A DNA stretch of 64,000 nucleotides from Hofstenia miamia (lineage: Eukaryota > Xenacoelomorpha > Acoela): the NCBI GenBank assembly GCA_004352715.1, contig SCFE01000041.1, positions 201,699 through 265,698 of the forward strand. The letters run 5' to 3'. This document shows, piece after piece, positions 28,110-40,576 of this stretch. The first letter of the stretch is position 1. Every line of letters starts with the position of its first letter. The translations under genes were made by a program, and so were the position numbers. The notes under the pieces are model-generated. The model was not told the origin of the DNA and did not search any database. It worked only from the letters and a program-made list of their open reading frames with translations.

Positions 28110-29060
28110 TTTGGAAATTTTCCTTCACAAAAGTTCAATGATTGCCCAGATGTGTTGGATGATGTTGGATTCGAAATGAGAAATCTGGAAGAACGGATAA
28201 TCTATGGTTTTCCATAAATTCAATGATTTCTCTCGATTTTTGGTATGGAGCCTTGTCTTGTTGGAAAAAATGTCCTTCCTGCTTATACTGCACAACATGG
28301 TGTAATAAAATCTAATTATATTGTTCAAAATTCATATTGCAGTTCGCCCTGACCACCAACCGAAGCATTAAGATATAATTCCCAGACCATGAGAAACTTC
28401 TGTTTTCCTGAGAAATGTTTGGCCATATATTTTGGATGATTTCGCAAAGTGCCTGGTGGTTGCCTCACAAACTTCACATGATATTGCGAGAGTTGTATAG
28501 AACTCTCGTGAGAAAAAACACCAAATTCCAGTTCCTTAGGTAGTTTACCAGGTGATCCATATGTGTCTTCTGTCAAGAATGGGTTTTCCAGATGCTCTTG
28601 GACTTCTAAGTGAGACGGCATTGGAATTTATTTGGAAGAATTTGTCCATCCGTTTCTTAATTGAAGATTATACTTCCAACTGAAGATTTTGTCACATTTA
28701 GAAGTTTCCATATTTCTCTTTGCGATATTCAATTGGCATTATAATGAATAATCAAATTTATGATGAAATCTTTGATATGATTGGCATTGTTTTACTTACT
28801 TATGATCAAAAGAAAAGGCTAAAGAAGATTTAATGAGAGAGTGCAATGAACATTCGACGTGGTGTAGCTGTTTTCGTTTCGCGATATTGGTCAAGTAACT
28901 GTCAAATCGTTACTTTTGTTTGATGCATAAAAATTCTAAAGTGATGNAAACATTTTGACAGTTACTGTAATTTGATACAAAACAAAAGTCCGAAAACAGT
29001 GAACTACAAATATCAGATCTTCAATCATATTAAACAGAAATATTTAGGCGCTCAAAAAAT
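28110..29060 (-). mobile_element. Decayed Tc1-like element, copy A
   Basis: The minus strand reads NHPKYMAKHFSGKQKFLMVW then GGQGELQYEF, and further downstream NIIQHIWAIIE, corresponding to the HPxK...KVMVW and SPDLNPIENxW blocks of Tc1 transposases. The first catalytic block reads FSHES in place of the usual FSDES, and stops occur throughout. The copy is repeated at an offset of 949 bases by copy B. One unresolved base (N) is at 28947. Confidence 0.75.
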
Positions 29061-30136
29061 AGGAATGTAATATTGACAAAAGTTCAATGATTGCCCAGAT
29101 GTGTTGGATGATGTTGGATTCGAAATGAGAAATCTGGAAGAACGGATAAGCCATGGTTTTCCATAAATTCAATGATTTCTCTCGATTTTTGGAATGGAGC
29201 CTTGTCTTGTTGGAAAAAATGTCCTTCCTACTTATACGGCACAACATGGTGTAATAAAATCTAATTATATTGTTCAAAATTCATATTGCAGTTCGCCCTT
29301 GCCCCCAACCGGAGCCTTAAGGTTATATTCCCAGACCATGAGAAACTTCTGTTTTCCTGAGAAATGTTTGGCCATTTATTTTGGATGATTTCGCAAAGGG
29401 CCTGGGGGTTGCCTCACAAACTTCACATGATTTTGCGAGAGTTGTATAGAACTCTCGTGAGAAAAAAACCAAATTCCAGTTCCTTAGGTAGGTTACCAGG
29501 TGAACCCATATGTGTCTTCTGTCAAGAAGGGGTTTTCCAGATCTTTTTGGACTTCTAAGTGAAACGGCTTTGGAATTTATTTGGAAGAATTTGTCCATCC
29601 GTTTCTTATTTGAAGATTATACTTCCAACTGAAGATTTTGTCACATTTAGAAGTTTCCATATTTCTCTTTGCGATATTCAATTGGCATTATAATGAATAA
29701 TCAAATTTATGATGAAATCTTTGATATGATTGGCATTGTTTTACTTAATTATAATAAAAAAAAAACATAAACAAGGTTTAATGAGAGAGTGCAATGAACA
29801 TTCAACGTGGTGTAACTGTTTTCGTTTCGTGATATTGATCAAGTAACTGTCAAATCGTTACTTTTGTTTGATGCATAAAAATTCTAAAGTGATGAAAACA
29901 TTTTGACAGTTACTGTAATTTGATACAAAACAAAAGTCCGAAAACAGTGAACTATAAATATCAGATCTTCAATCATATTAAACACAAATATTTAGGCGCT
30001 CAAAAAATAGGAATGTAATTTGACAAAAGCACCTGAGACTTTTAATATAATTACACTCATTTCCAACAATTTACATCCATTGATCGATGGTTGCAAATTT
30101 TTTTGTATGCATGCTTTCCTTAGAAATTGCTTTTGG

Positions 30137-30167
<31 letters not shown>

Positions 30168-30178
30168 AGACAAAAAGA
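29061..30178 (-). mobile_element. Decayed Tc1-like element, copy B
   Basis: It is a near-identical tandem copy of A. It continues past A's end with a block containing CATTGATCGATGGTTGCAAA and then TTTGGATAAATATAT, leading into a (TA)n run at 30140 to 30167 and AGACAAAAA. The transposase is broken in the same places as in A, which suggests duplication after decay. Confidence 0.75.
30140..30167. repeat. (AT)n run at the end of Tc1-like copy B
   Basis: AT dinucleotide run immediately after TTTGGATAA, the same place as the microsatellites of the copies at 41.36 and 42.31 kb. Confidence 0.85.
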
Positions 30179-30436
30179 AACAAAAACTAGAACATGAATA
30201 TCATCTTTGGAAATAAACATTATTAATGATGACATCTACTGAAATTTTACACAAATTGTGAAACACGTCTATTTAAATACTTTATGATTTTTACACTAGC
30301 CCTGATAGCATCTTGAAGGACTTCTAAAAGAGAAGCCCTTTGGATTAGTCCTCAATTAATTATTATATATGAGAGGAACAATATTCATGTTCTTTAAAAA
30401 ATTAATTTAAGAAAATTCCGGATGTTAAAGACCCAC

Positions 30437-30686
30437 CTTTATCAAAATCTTCGGATTCTATGACAAGATGAAATGCATCTGGAGAAAGAGCATTGGCGGC
30501 TTTCATTAGATGTGCTCTCTTCATGGTGGTAGAACTTGAACCAGTGGATTGAGCTTGTTCGATTACCTGCATTGCTAACATCAGTGGATCTTCAGGAGTT
30601 TCATAGAGAGTTGTACGCATTTCAAGGCATTTTAGGGCATGCTCGTGGCGTTCTAGATAGATGCCCTCATCGTCAAAAGACATTGC
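30437..30686 (-). CDS. CFAP46: CFAP46 exon 11
   Basis: This is the longest placed exon (250 nt). It reads AMSFDDEGIYLERHEHALKC, TTLYETPEDP, MLAMQVIEQAQ, KRAHLMKAANALSPDAFHLV and ends SEDFDK with one extra base before AAAG|GTGGGT. TTLYxxPE, AVEQAxxA-like and LxPDAFxxVxxSE strings agree with CFAP46 in the same order. Decayed Tc1-like repeats end about 270 bases beyond its donor. Confidence 0.94.
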
Positions 30687-31202
30687 CTAAAAAATATTAA
30701 CTAAATAACTAAAAGTGAAAAATTAAACTTTTTCAAATATTGCTAATTACCAAATATAATAGAAAATGTTCTGAAATCACAAGATTAAAATACATTGCCT
30801 TCATTTTCGCATAAATAGATCTTCTAACTAACAAGGTTAGCTCCCTCGGGCTGAAACATGTTTTTTTTAAAAAATGGTTTACAAAAAAATTTTTGAGTAG
30901 CTAATCTATCATGAGCGTCTAAGAATTTTTCTTAGAAAGGGGTGTAGATACAATAAATCTATATACTATTTGTATTTTTCTCACAATAAACAGTATTCGT
31001 CGTTATTGACATGCACAGTTCAAAATACCTTTTAGAAACATTTCGACATTTTCGTCAAGCTTTTTTTTAATTTAATAATAAATGTAGAGAATTTCTGAAT
31101 GAAATTTTCAGGGGGTGCAGGTGCTCCTCCTTTTACCTCATTGGAGAAGCGCACGAGACATCTATGCATGTGAAGCATTGTAATTTGAAATAATAATCAT
31201 AC

Positions 31203-31299
31203 CTTACGGATATGTTGAATAGCCACTTGATTTTGTTCAACGTCTTCTTCACATTTTGCTAACTCAGTGTGTACTTGACATCGCAGTAATACAAGTAAA
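31203..31299 (-). CDS. CFAP46: CFAP46 exon 10
   Basis: This 97-nt exon encodes LLVLLRCQVHTELAKCEEDV and VAIQHIRK. It matches the family's LLRCQVHMEMAQIEEDED...HLRKA (recalled). It completes the AG left by exon 9 to Ser and ends on a whole codon at AAG|GTATGA. The intron between exons 9 and 10 (31300 to 39512) holds a MITE, an unclassified DDE-like element and a piggyBac. Confidence 0.92.
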
Positions 31300-32166
31300 C
31301 TAAATCACAGTTATACAGTTGAATAAATTAAAAATGAAAAAGATGTACGCAGTGGATATAATTAAAACGGACCATCGGATAGTGAGGATATTTTACCGAC
31401 AAAATTAAGATTGGCCTGTTTGCTGTATTTCTCAACCCATTAAAAATTAGTAGCAATACTTTCATAGAAATATCTTCCGAAAAATTTTTCAAAAAGGAAA
31501 CAAGAATTGTTTATAAAGGTACTCTTTTGCTGGCTCATTAAACCAACATATTAGGGAGTTCAGTTGGTTTGACCAACAATACAGATACCAAAATCAGCAG
31601 GAAACACTAACATCATCAGAAAATTACCAGTTTTCCATAAATTCTTGATCATTTCAAGATTAAATTCATTAACAGAATGTGAAAATAGTGAAATGAAACA
31701 TTAAATGCTTTTATTGATAAATCTGAGCGATATCAAGATAAACTAGTGCTAGAGGAGAAACTTTTTTAATTTATTAAAGCAGTAGTTGAAGGTGCTTACC
31801 TCCATACAAATTCATAAGCAGATAAACATGTAATACATTGTTTATAGAACATAAATTTTAATGCACAGCATTTATGAAGAAAATAAAAACTTGGATTGTG
31901 GAAAGAGTTTGGGAATTAGGTAAACGGTCAATTTTCTAATAAGCTCAAATGCCAAATATTGAAATACAACACCAAACTATTTATAACCAACAACTTCAAA
32001 TGGCAATAAAAATCGCAGTCTCGTTCAAATGAAAAAAACGGTTAAAGTCCATTTGTAACATAGACTATAGCTCTTCTAACAATGTATAGTGGCTATATAA
32101 ATATTTCGTTTTTTGCTTCAATTTATTTTACAAATGCACTCTTGAATTTTTCATTCTAAAATTTAC

Positions 32167-32430
32167 TATATTGAGGATTAAAAACGCAAAGGCATTAAGT
32201 CCAAAAATAGTAATTTCCAGGAATGAAGAAAAAAGCGCGACTTAATGCAGTTGCGCAAATTAAAAAAAATAACTTAAGGTTTTCAAATTATCCTTGAACT
32301 TTTTTATACCTATAAGGACTTAATATATTAATGCAAAATGTCTACCGTTAATTTTAAAGTGTGATACTTATGTTAACTAAAAATTTACAAATTTGGACTT
32401 AATGCGTTTGTGCTTTTAACACTCGATATA
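32167..32430. mobile_element. MITE with TATA-bounded inverted ends, 264 bp
   Basis: The left end TATATTGAGGATTAAAAACG and the reverse complement of the right end TATATCGAGTGTTAAAAGCA stay similar for about 35 bases, through GCATTAAGTCCAAA. Ends at TA and the absence of coding sequence suggest a Tc1/mariner-type MITE. A third, partial copy of the GACTTAATGC motif lies inside at about 32240. It is in CFAP46 intron 9. Confidence 0.65.
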
Positions 32431-34440
32431 ACCAGTGTTATGTGTTCAAGCTTTTTTGAGAGGCTAAATCGTAAAAATAAATAAAAGGTAGGCACAAAAA
32501 TTATTTTTTAAAGAACATCAATCAGTTCCATCTTAAATAGGTTAGTTAAAACTGCATAACAATGAAACATCTAGCGGTTAAAAGAAAAATTCTTCATTCA
32601 TTATAAATAAAATCAACCAATCACAGCAATTCAATAAAATATTAATATAAAAATTGAAGTGAAAATGCTCAAATAAAAAATATCATCTGAAAAATTAATA
32701 TGATCAGACAATTTAGTAATGAAATGCTGTATATAGGTTTTATAAAGCCAATCACATTTTCTTTTATGTAACTCATTTAACCTCTATTTTTATAAATGTC
32801 TTTTGCTAAATATGCAAAAAATGAAAAGAATTCATGTATATCATAGAAAATAGTCTTGAATTTTTAGCGAACATTATGCCTTTCTAAATGTAAATCTATT
32901 GAGCAACTTACAATAAAAAATGATCAATAGTGAAAATCTGCTACCCATTAGGAATAGTATATTTTGCACATCCAAAAACAAAGTTAACTTATGCATTTTC
33001 ATTAAAACTAAATTATTTTCCTAGCTAGTACGTCAACTTTAATCCTAAACTGCTTTAGAACATAACCCACTAATAGAAATATTCAAAATTGGAAAGCATC
33101 ATATGACAGTGAATGTCTCATTTTTCACTATATTCTAAAATCGTGCCCGAACATGGACCCATTGAGGCGCATCGACCTCTAATGTTGCACCCTACTGCGC
33201 GTCCCAAGGGAGGTTGGTTCTTTATCTGCATAAAGTAAAACAATTGAGGTTACTTGTTGTGCCATGGGCGATAAAATTACTGATTACCTTAACATCAAGA
33301 AAAGAGAAATTTTCAGTTATTCCTGTAAAGAAAATTTTTTTAGCTCAAATGCTAGCCATTACATAGGAGCACATTCTCGAATAGATGCTACAATCCCCCA
33401 AGATTTCCAAATCTCCCAATACGTTTCGGTAATATTGTGTAAAAATGCATAAAGCGGTTTGTCTTTTAAAACGACATGGGCAGTTTATATTTACGGTAAA
33501 TTTACTCTAATTGGGTTTAACAAGCTACCCGATTAAGCACTTGAAATCCACATCCACTGTGATTGAAAGTAACAAAAATTTAAAAAGTAATAACAAAAGA
33601 AAAATAGATGATATAAATGTTAGACATTAGAAGAATTTAACACAGCGGGGCCCCTAAGTTACTTCCTAATTTTCTTAGATTCAACCGTCAAAAACAAACA
33701 TCATTTTTGCAATTAGGCACCCAAAACGCCTGTTGAAATCAAAGTATCAAATTTCATTATCCCTATGTCAACCAAATTCTGCATTTTAGGGATGTACAAT
33801 TTTTTCAAAGTATGTCCGAATCCATGGCAGATAACTTCATAGGGTTTTTCTATCCATTCCTTAAAACTAATATCTAGGAGTTCTACTACTTTCATAATCA
33901 TAATCTAATGTTAATATTTTTAAGAGAATTTTTAGTGTATCCAATTTTCTCGAATTTAAAAAATATTTTAATTATTATTATTTAAATATTATCGAAGATA
34001 TATACATAAAACTGATAGAGCTTCTAGATATACGTATGCTATACAAGTATGACAAATTTCATGTGATTTGGATACAAATTTTTTGAGATATTAGATAAAA
34101 ATTATTAATATTTTACATTTCATGCAATTCGCAAAATTCAGTGAAATCAACATACAGTTAGTAGTTTTGAAACTTAAGTGTAAGCTTCATGTTCTCACTA
34201 ACTTTATGGCCACACCCGTTATTCTTAAGAATAAGCTATTGGATTGACTGCAATTTAGCTCAATTTATTTTCTAATAAAGGTTTACTTCTGGGTTTTGAA
34301 AATCATGACTTACATTTTTTTAAATAATTTTTTTGCTAATATGTACAAATTGTACCTACATAAAGATACATACATCTTTCAATAAAAATGACACATTAGC
34401 ACCCTCAATACTGAAATAATCTGTAAAAATGATTCGTAAC
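32431..34440. other. CFAP46 intron 9, nothing recognised
   Basis: No exon, RNA gene or mobile-element block was recognised on either strand. Confidence 0.4.
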
Positions 34441-34442
34441 AC

Positions 34443-34485
<43 letters not shown>

Positions 34486-34656
34486 NNNNNNNNNNNNNNN
34501 NNNNNNNNNNNNNNNNNNNNNNNNNNNNNNNNNNNNNNNNNNNNNNNNNNNNNNNNNNNNNNNNNNNNNNNNNNNNNNNNNNNNNNNNNNNNNNNNNNNN
34601 NNNNNNNNNNNNNNNNNNNNNNNNNNNNNNNNNNNNATATATATATATATATATAG
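34443..34656. repeat. (AT)n microsatellite containing a 151-N gap
   Basis: AT runs border the gap (34486 to 34636) on both sides, so the missing bases are probably more of the same microsatellite. Confidence 0.85.
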
Positions 34657-35187
34657 CTAAAATTAAATTAAAATTTTTTTAGTTGAAATGTATTCTACTG
34701 TCCTTGTTTATTTTTGAATTACCTAAATATACACTATTTTTAAACATAATTTACATCATTTGACAAAAAATATACAAAAGAGTAATAGATACCCATGTAT
34801 TTTAACTATCAACTGCAATTATGTTCTTTAATTTTCGTCTATATTTAGCAAAAACAGTTACATAATAAGCATATCAACTGCTTTCTTATAAATTCTATAA
34901 CCAAATATGAAAAATAGCTCTTTTTGCCATTTCAATGGTTTTGATAAGAAATTTTCAGTGTTTTTCAGATATACGTGAAATTCCATCATTACGTTATTTT
35001 ATAAATTTTCCATTTATTTTTCCCACATTAATCAAGGACATTATAATTAATATAGCTCGATATTGTATATGTTCATAGAGTATATGACATTCTAATTATA
35101 ACAAAATTATTTGCATCATCCAGTTACTAAATTTCTTGCACATCATTCAGTTACAAAATCAATAATTCCGTTGCTTTTGTTTCAGAT

Positions 35188-36130
35188 GGGGAGAACCCGT
35201 TTGTATCATAATACTGCTGAAAAACAGAAAGCATATTGACAAACACACTCTGATGGAGTGAAGGTGGCAGACAGAATCAGGAAACACTTCAGGATGTTAT
35301 AAGTGAATTTAATGCTACTTTACCCATGTTAAAATTTCACTGTTTTGTTAAGTCTGATTACTTTGATAAATTGAAGCGTGATGCTAGAAAAAGATTAACA
35401 TGGTTACTACAGGTTGATTTTGCTGAAAATTTTCGAGTAATTGAACAGGATGAAATTCAGGCCTTTCATTTCGGAAATGGTAAGCAAATTACAATTTCTA
35501 CAGCCTATGCCTGTTTCATATCAATGAAAATACCATTTGCAATTGTGTCAATTTCTTTGGAGCATTACAAGTACTCGGTTTATGCATACATCAAAATCAT
35601 TTGTCAAAATTATGAAAACAAACTTAATCCCTTCATTTAAAATCTTTAGTGATGGTGCAGTTGGGCAATTTAAGCAAAAGTACATTTGGAAAATGATGTG
35701 CACTTGAAAGAAGAGCTTAATATTGAAATAAAGTGGGCATTCTTCGCTACTTCCCTTTACATGGGAGTTTTGGATAGCATTGGAAGTATAATGAAATCCA
35801 CTGCATCAAGACTTGTATTGTCAAGACAAGGTTGTACAAGCAAAACATTTCTTGCAAGTCTTCAATAAAACGCTTAAAATTAATGTTATACTGTTCTCTG
35901 AAAATGACATTGATGTAGTGAAAACAAAATTTGGCAGCCTTCAAGATAACACATCCTGTTCCTTCACTTAAGAGAGTGCATGTAGTTGAATTCATTAAAA
36001 ATGATTTAACCAAGATTCAAACGTATGCTAAATCAGAATCAATTGTCAAAATATAGCTTCAATAAGCAATACCATTGAAGGTGATGACTGGGTTGCAGAT
36101 GTGTTTGAAACAACTAAACTAGTTTTTTAG
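35188..36130 (+). pseudogene. Unclassified DDE-like transposase, broken
   Basis: The main open stretch (35326 to 35640) contains LLQVDFAENFRVIEQDEIQA and GNGKQITISTAYACF. The frame continues past its stop with FSDGAVGQFKQKY and, after frameshifts, GVLDSIGSIMKSTASR. The DFAEN...QDEIQ...SDG..QFK...G..DxIG series recurs in many invertebrate transposon-like proteins and looks like an RNase H-fold catalytic core. I cannot name the superfamily. A start (MGRTRLYHN) at 35188 follows a splice-like TTTTGTTTCAG, so the gene may have had an intron. Confidence 0.5.
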
Positions 36131-36968
36131 ATAAGATAATATTATCTTTTTGCTTTAATCATTTCGTTACAAAATAAAATCATTCTGTTACGATTACCTT
36201 TTTCTACACATAAACTATATAATATAATACCTTTGAAATTGATGTTTTGTGTGCAAATAGTCAATCTATATATGATAAAAAATGTTGATTTTAATAGTCA
36301 GAGAAACTTAAATTCGCAGATTTTCTGATTTGAATGTAAATTGATTCTATTGCGACTTCAGTTTTATCATTCCGTTACTTTTATGTCATACACAAAACAC
36401 TGGAGTTACCACAACAAAATCTTTTAATCAAATTAGAATATGTTTGTTCATGCTTTATTGTACATTAACCCATATCAGCTCAGTGGTACACATATGGCAC
36501 ATTAACAGTATGATGCAACATTGCATCATACATCTCTCTGGGTTAAGACAAACTTGAACAAATGTATTGGGAATACGCAACAAGCCTGCTACAGCATGTT
36601 CATATGAGTACAGTGCTTCAAACCTGCCAGTCTTTGCTCTGCTGCCACCTTGAAAAGAAGTGTTGTTCTTCTGTGGCAAGAACAATGGCTTCAAGTAGAA
36701 AGTAAGTATATTTTACATATTTATTTGATGAATATGTTCTTTTGGTAACTGCATTATGTTGAACAAGTTATAAACTGACCTTTCTAGTTGACTTTCATAT
36801 TTCTCTAATCCATTGTATTGTCTGCATATATTATTTTATTTGCTGTGCCATATATGGATCGCTGAGCTAATACCAGGTACATTTTTTCTCAGTACACATA
36901 TTTTATGAATATCAAATTTCTAGCATGTTATAAGTTCATTTTATGTTTCATATTTCAGATCCCTGACT

Positions 36969-38014
36969 ATGCATGATATATTAGCTATATTAGAAGAAGA
37001 TAGCCATACAGAAGTTTACATTGAGCCTAATGGGCCAAGCCTATTGACTGATGAAGACTCTGCTGATGAAGACGATAGTGGATTGATAGATAATTTGTCC
37101 AGCAGACAACTGACTGTTAATGCTGAAGCTGTTTTCCATGACGGAAGGCGTATATTTGAAGATGATGATGAGGCTCAACTAACTGGTAATGATGAGGCTA
37201 CTTTCCACAATAAATGTTGTACTACTGAAAATGATGGTGAGGCTTATAATTCTTCACCTATCAATAGCTATAAGACTCCTAAATGGAGTCTTGGCACTTC
37301 TCTCACACCTGGGGACTGTATATTTCCGGAGGAAAATTATGCAAAATATAGAGATTTTACTCCAGTTGAACTTTTTGAACTATTTTTTGATGATGATATG
37401 TGGAATATGTTAGTGGATCAGACAATTCTCTATGCAACTTTCAAAGGTGAAACAGATTTCTTGGTAACAAAAGAAGAAATTAAAGTGTTCATTGGAATTT
37501 TGATAGTATCTGGCATTGTTCCTGTATCTTCTCGGAGGATGTTTTGGAGAAATTCGTCTTTGACAAAAAATGAAGCTGTCTATCAAGCAATGAGAAGGAG
37601 AAGATTTGAAAAAATTATGCAATTCATTCACTTTTCTGATAATTCTTCATTTGATACAACTGACAAATATGCCAAAGTTCGTCCACTCGTCAGACATCTA
37701 ACAAAGAAGTTCATAGAGCATTTTTAACCTGTGAAGTCACTCTCTCATGATGAAGCAATGATTGAGTATTATGGTAAGCATGGGTGTAAACAGTGCATCA
37801 GAATGAAACCAATTAGATTCGGATACAAAGCTTGGTGTCTAAATACAGACGATGGTTATCTAGTCACCTTTGATCTTCATCAAGGACGTACCTATGAAGG
37901 AAATGAGCTGAACAAGAAAGTATTTGGCAAATGTGCTGCTACAGTCTTGAAAAACATTGATGCATTGCCAGTAGATAAACGGTCACTTCCATATAATATA
38001 TATTTTGATAATCT
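36969..38014 (+). pseudogene. piggyBac transposase, interrupted
   Basis: The reading frame starts MHDILAILEEDSHTEVYIEP, with an acidic N-terminal region to about residue 100. It continues through FTPVELFELFFDDDMWNMLV, FIGILIVSGI and RRFEKIMQFIHFSDNSS, all typical of the DDE_Tnp_1_7 (PGBD) fold. A TAA at 37725 to 37727 cuts it, then the same frame continues with SLSHDEAMIEYYGKHGCKQ, holding the first catalytic Asp. NIYFDN at the gap edge holds the second. The third lies in the N run 38015 to 38879. The remaining right part (38880 on) shows no clear coding. Confidence 0.88.
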
Positions 38015-38879
38015 NNNNNNNNNNNNNNNNNNNNNNNNNNNNNNNNNNNNNNNNNNNNNNNNNNNNNNNNNNNNNNNNNNNNNNNNNNNNNNNNNNNNNN
38101 NNNNNNNNNNNNNNNNNNNNNNNNNNNNNNNNNNNNNNNNNNNNNNNNNNNNNNNNNNNNNNNNNNNNNNNNNNNNNNNNNNNNNNNNNNNNNNNNNNNN
38201 NNNNNNNNNNNNNNNNNNNNNNNNNNNNNNNNNNNNNNNNNNNNNNNNNNNNNNNNNNNNNNNNNNNNNNNNNNNNNNNNNNNNNNNNNNNNNNNNNNNN
38301 NNNNNNNNNNNNNNNNNNNNNNNNNNNNNNNNNNNNNNNNNNNNNNNNNNNNNNNNNNNNNNNNNNNNNNNNNNNNNNNNNNNNNNNNNNNNNNNNNNNN
38401 NNNNNNNNNNNNNNNNNNNNNNNNNNNNNNNNNNNNNNNNNNNNNNNNNNNNNNNNNNNNNNNNNNNNNNNNNNNNNNNNNNNNNNNNNNNNNNNNNNNN
38501 NNNNNNNNNNNNNNNNNNNNNNNNNNNNNNNNNNNNNNNNNNNNNNNNNNNNNNNNNNNNNNNNNNNNNNNNNNNNNNNNNNNNNNNNNNNNNNNNNNNN
38601 NNNNNNNNNNNNNNNNNNNNNNNNNNNNNNNNNNNNNNNNNNNNNNNNNNNNNNNNNNNNNNNNNNNNNNNNNNNNNNNNNNNNNNNNNNNNNNNNNNNN
38701 NNNNNNNNNNNNNNNNNNNNNNNNNNNNNNNNNNNNNNNNNNNNNNNNNNNNNNNNNNNNNNNNNNNNNNNNNNNNNNNNNNNNNNNNNNNNNNNNNNNN
38801 NNNNNNNNNNNNNNNNNNNNNNNNNNNNNNNNNNNNNNNNNNNNNNNNNNNNNNNNNNNNNNNNNNNNNNNNNNNNNNN
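38015..38879. other. Assembly gap, 865 N
   Basis: The gap removes the C-terminal half of the piggyBac transposase. Confidence 0.95.
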
Positions 38880-39450
38880 TATTTACATTTTGATCAATAT
38901 TGTTTTTTTATCCTGTATATGTATGTCAAACTTGAAGTAATATGTTTTTTAACAAACTTTGATACTAAATAGAAATTTAGTAGCTCATAAAATGGTTCAA
39001 ATGTTTGTTTTAGTTTCACCATTTTACAGTATTTGGCATAATTTTGCTAAAAATATTGAAGTTTGTATATCATTAGTATTTTTGTATTTTCCATAGCCTA
39101 ATATTGTCATATAACTAATCAAATTACAAATACATAAATGTATTTAGGATACAGACGTTTTTCTTTCAACATAAAAAAATGTACTTGGATGTGCTCAGTG
39201 GTACATATATGGCACATCGTATTCTAGCAATACTATTGCAGAGAAATGTAAATCGAGACGTTTTCCTAATCAATTGGGTAGAACCAACCCCAAAAATATT
39301 AGAAAATATGAAATTACTACACAAAAATAAATTGGAGCTGAAATGGGTTAACAATAAATTTTAACTTAATTCATATAAAACATACAAATACCTAAAAAAT
39401 ATTTGAAATTGTGTGCAAACATTGGTCCGTTACGCAAAAAATCTGCCATG

Positions 39451-39473
39451 TATATATATATATATATATATAT
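39451..39473. repeat. (TA)n microsatellite beside exon 9
   Basis: A TA run in CFAP46 intron 9, 40 bases beyond the exon 9 donor. Confidence 0.85.
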
Positions 39474-39512
39474 TCAAAAAGTGAAAAGCGTTGTAGAATA
39501 ATCAGTGGATAC

Positions 39513-39703
39513 CTATCTATTTCCTCGAGGGCGTTTGCAATAGTACCCAATGCTCGACGGCAGTGATGACGAAGATTGGGTTGAAGAAGTGGAAGCATTA
39601 CATTCCATAATACAGTACAAGATGCTTGAACTAAATCCCTCTCATCCAGTCGCAATGCATGTTGAGTAGCAAAATCAACTCGATTAATTAACTTTACCCT
39701 CAA
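39513..39703 (-). CDS. CFAP46: CFAP46 exon 9
   Basis: After acceptor CTTTAG the exon encodes LRVKLINRVDFATQHALRL, then CTVLWNVMLPLLQPNLRHH and GTIANALEEID, ending at donor GATAG|GTATCC. WN.xLPLLQxNLRHH is a strong CFAP46 signature. A (TA)n run begins 40 bases beyond the donor, within the intron. Confidence 0.93.
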
Positions 39704-39920
39704 CTAAAGAAAGAAATATTAACATCTGTAGAAATCGTAAAATATACAATTTAAAAATATTGACAAGATATTAAATTGATGATCTGCTTTTAATGAAATA
39801 TTGGCCTAAATGCAGATAAAATTTGTGTTTTAGTATTGAACAGCATTTGGCACGAAATATAAATTGGTTAACACAATAAACATCTTGTAAACACAAAACT
39901 CAGTGGAAATCGAAATGTAC

Positions 39921-40122
39921 CTGGACAATATCTTTTTTATAAGATTCTTTTTTGTGGCCCAATTGCTTAAGTATGAGAACGGAGTCAAGGAGTTCGAGCT
40001 CGACCTCATCTGACTTGGTCATTGCAGAATTGTTTTTTAGCTCACTGATGCAGATTTCTGCAAGGTCCAGGTAATTATATTGATCCATACATAAGCGGGC
40101 GAGTTCAATTAACAAACAAGGC
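39921..40122 (-). CDS. CFAP46: CFAP46 exon 8
   Basis: The exon encodes PCLLIELARLCMDQYNYLDL, AEICISELKNNSAM and a helix VELELLDSVLILKQLG, ending KKDIVQ before donor CAG|GTACAT. The pattern corresponds to the family's LLLTLARF...AFDCLQHLK...ECELEALHL helices (recalled). Length is 202 nt, starting with one base and ending on a whole codon. It is a TPR-like two-helix unit. Confidence 0.9.
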
Positions 40123-40197
40123 CTAAAAACATAAAGTCACCATTGTGTTAGAAAAATTCAGTCGCTAACTGAAAAGATAATCATTAATTCAACTTAC

Positions 40198-40287
40198 TGC
40201 TGATGAGGCTCGACTTCACTAAGATCAGCTTCTTGGAAAGCATGGAATGAACCAGCTGCTGGCTTCTTGGTAGAACGAACAGTCATT
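40198..40287 (-). CDS. CFAP46: CFAP46 exon 7
   Basis: This 90-nt exon between TTTTTAG and donor GCA|GTAAGT encodes RMTVRSTKKPAAGSFHAF and QEADLSEVEPHQ. It has little recognisable homology by itself, but the phase is exact on both sides and the spacing (intron 7 is 75 bases) ties it to exons 6 and 8. It probably belongs to the same flexible linker as exon 6. Confidence 0.8.
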
Positions 40288-40576
40288 CTAAAAAGTTAGC
40301 TCACACTTTGTTGAGAATATTTAATACGTTGAGTGACTCAACTTTTTTGCAAGAAACATCCCAGACATTGCACCGCTAGCAGTCTATTTCAAAAATTAAA
40401 ACAAACCCATGACAACTTTAATTTTCACATGTTGCTTTACTTCACAGATTCACAACAGTCAATATAGTAAGACATTTTAAGCATAATTTTACAATGCGTA
40501 TGTAATGCCAGGATCTAGTAATAAAAAATTAAAGTATATTGAGTTATTCATCAATGTCAAGAAATGATGGTACAAC

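Larger units (their letters stand above)
36469..39347 (+). mobile_element. piggyBac element with TTAA target sites
   Basis: The 13-base inverted ends are CCCATATCAGCTC and (reverse complement of the right end) CCCATTTCAGCTC. TTAA lies at 36465 to 36468 and 39348 to 39351, the diagnostic piggyBac target. Just inside each end is a related motif in direct orientation, CAGTGGTACACATATGGCAC at about 36481 and CAGTGGTACATATATGGCAC at about 39197. Total length is 2879 bp including an 865-N gap. It is in CFAP46 intron 9. Confidence 0.92.
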
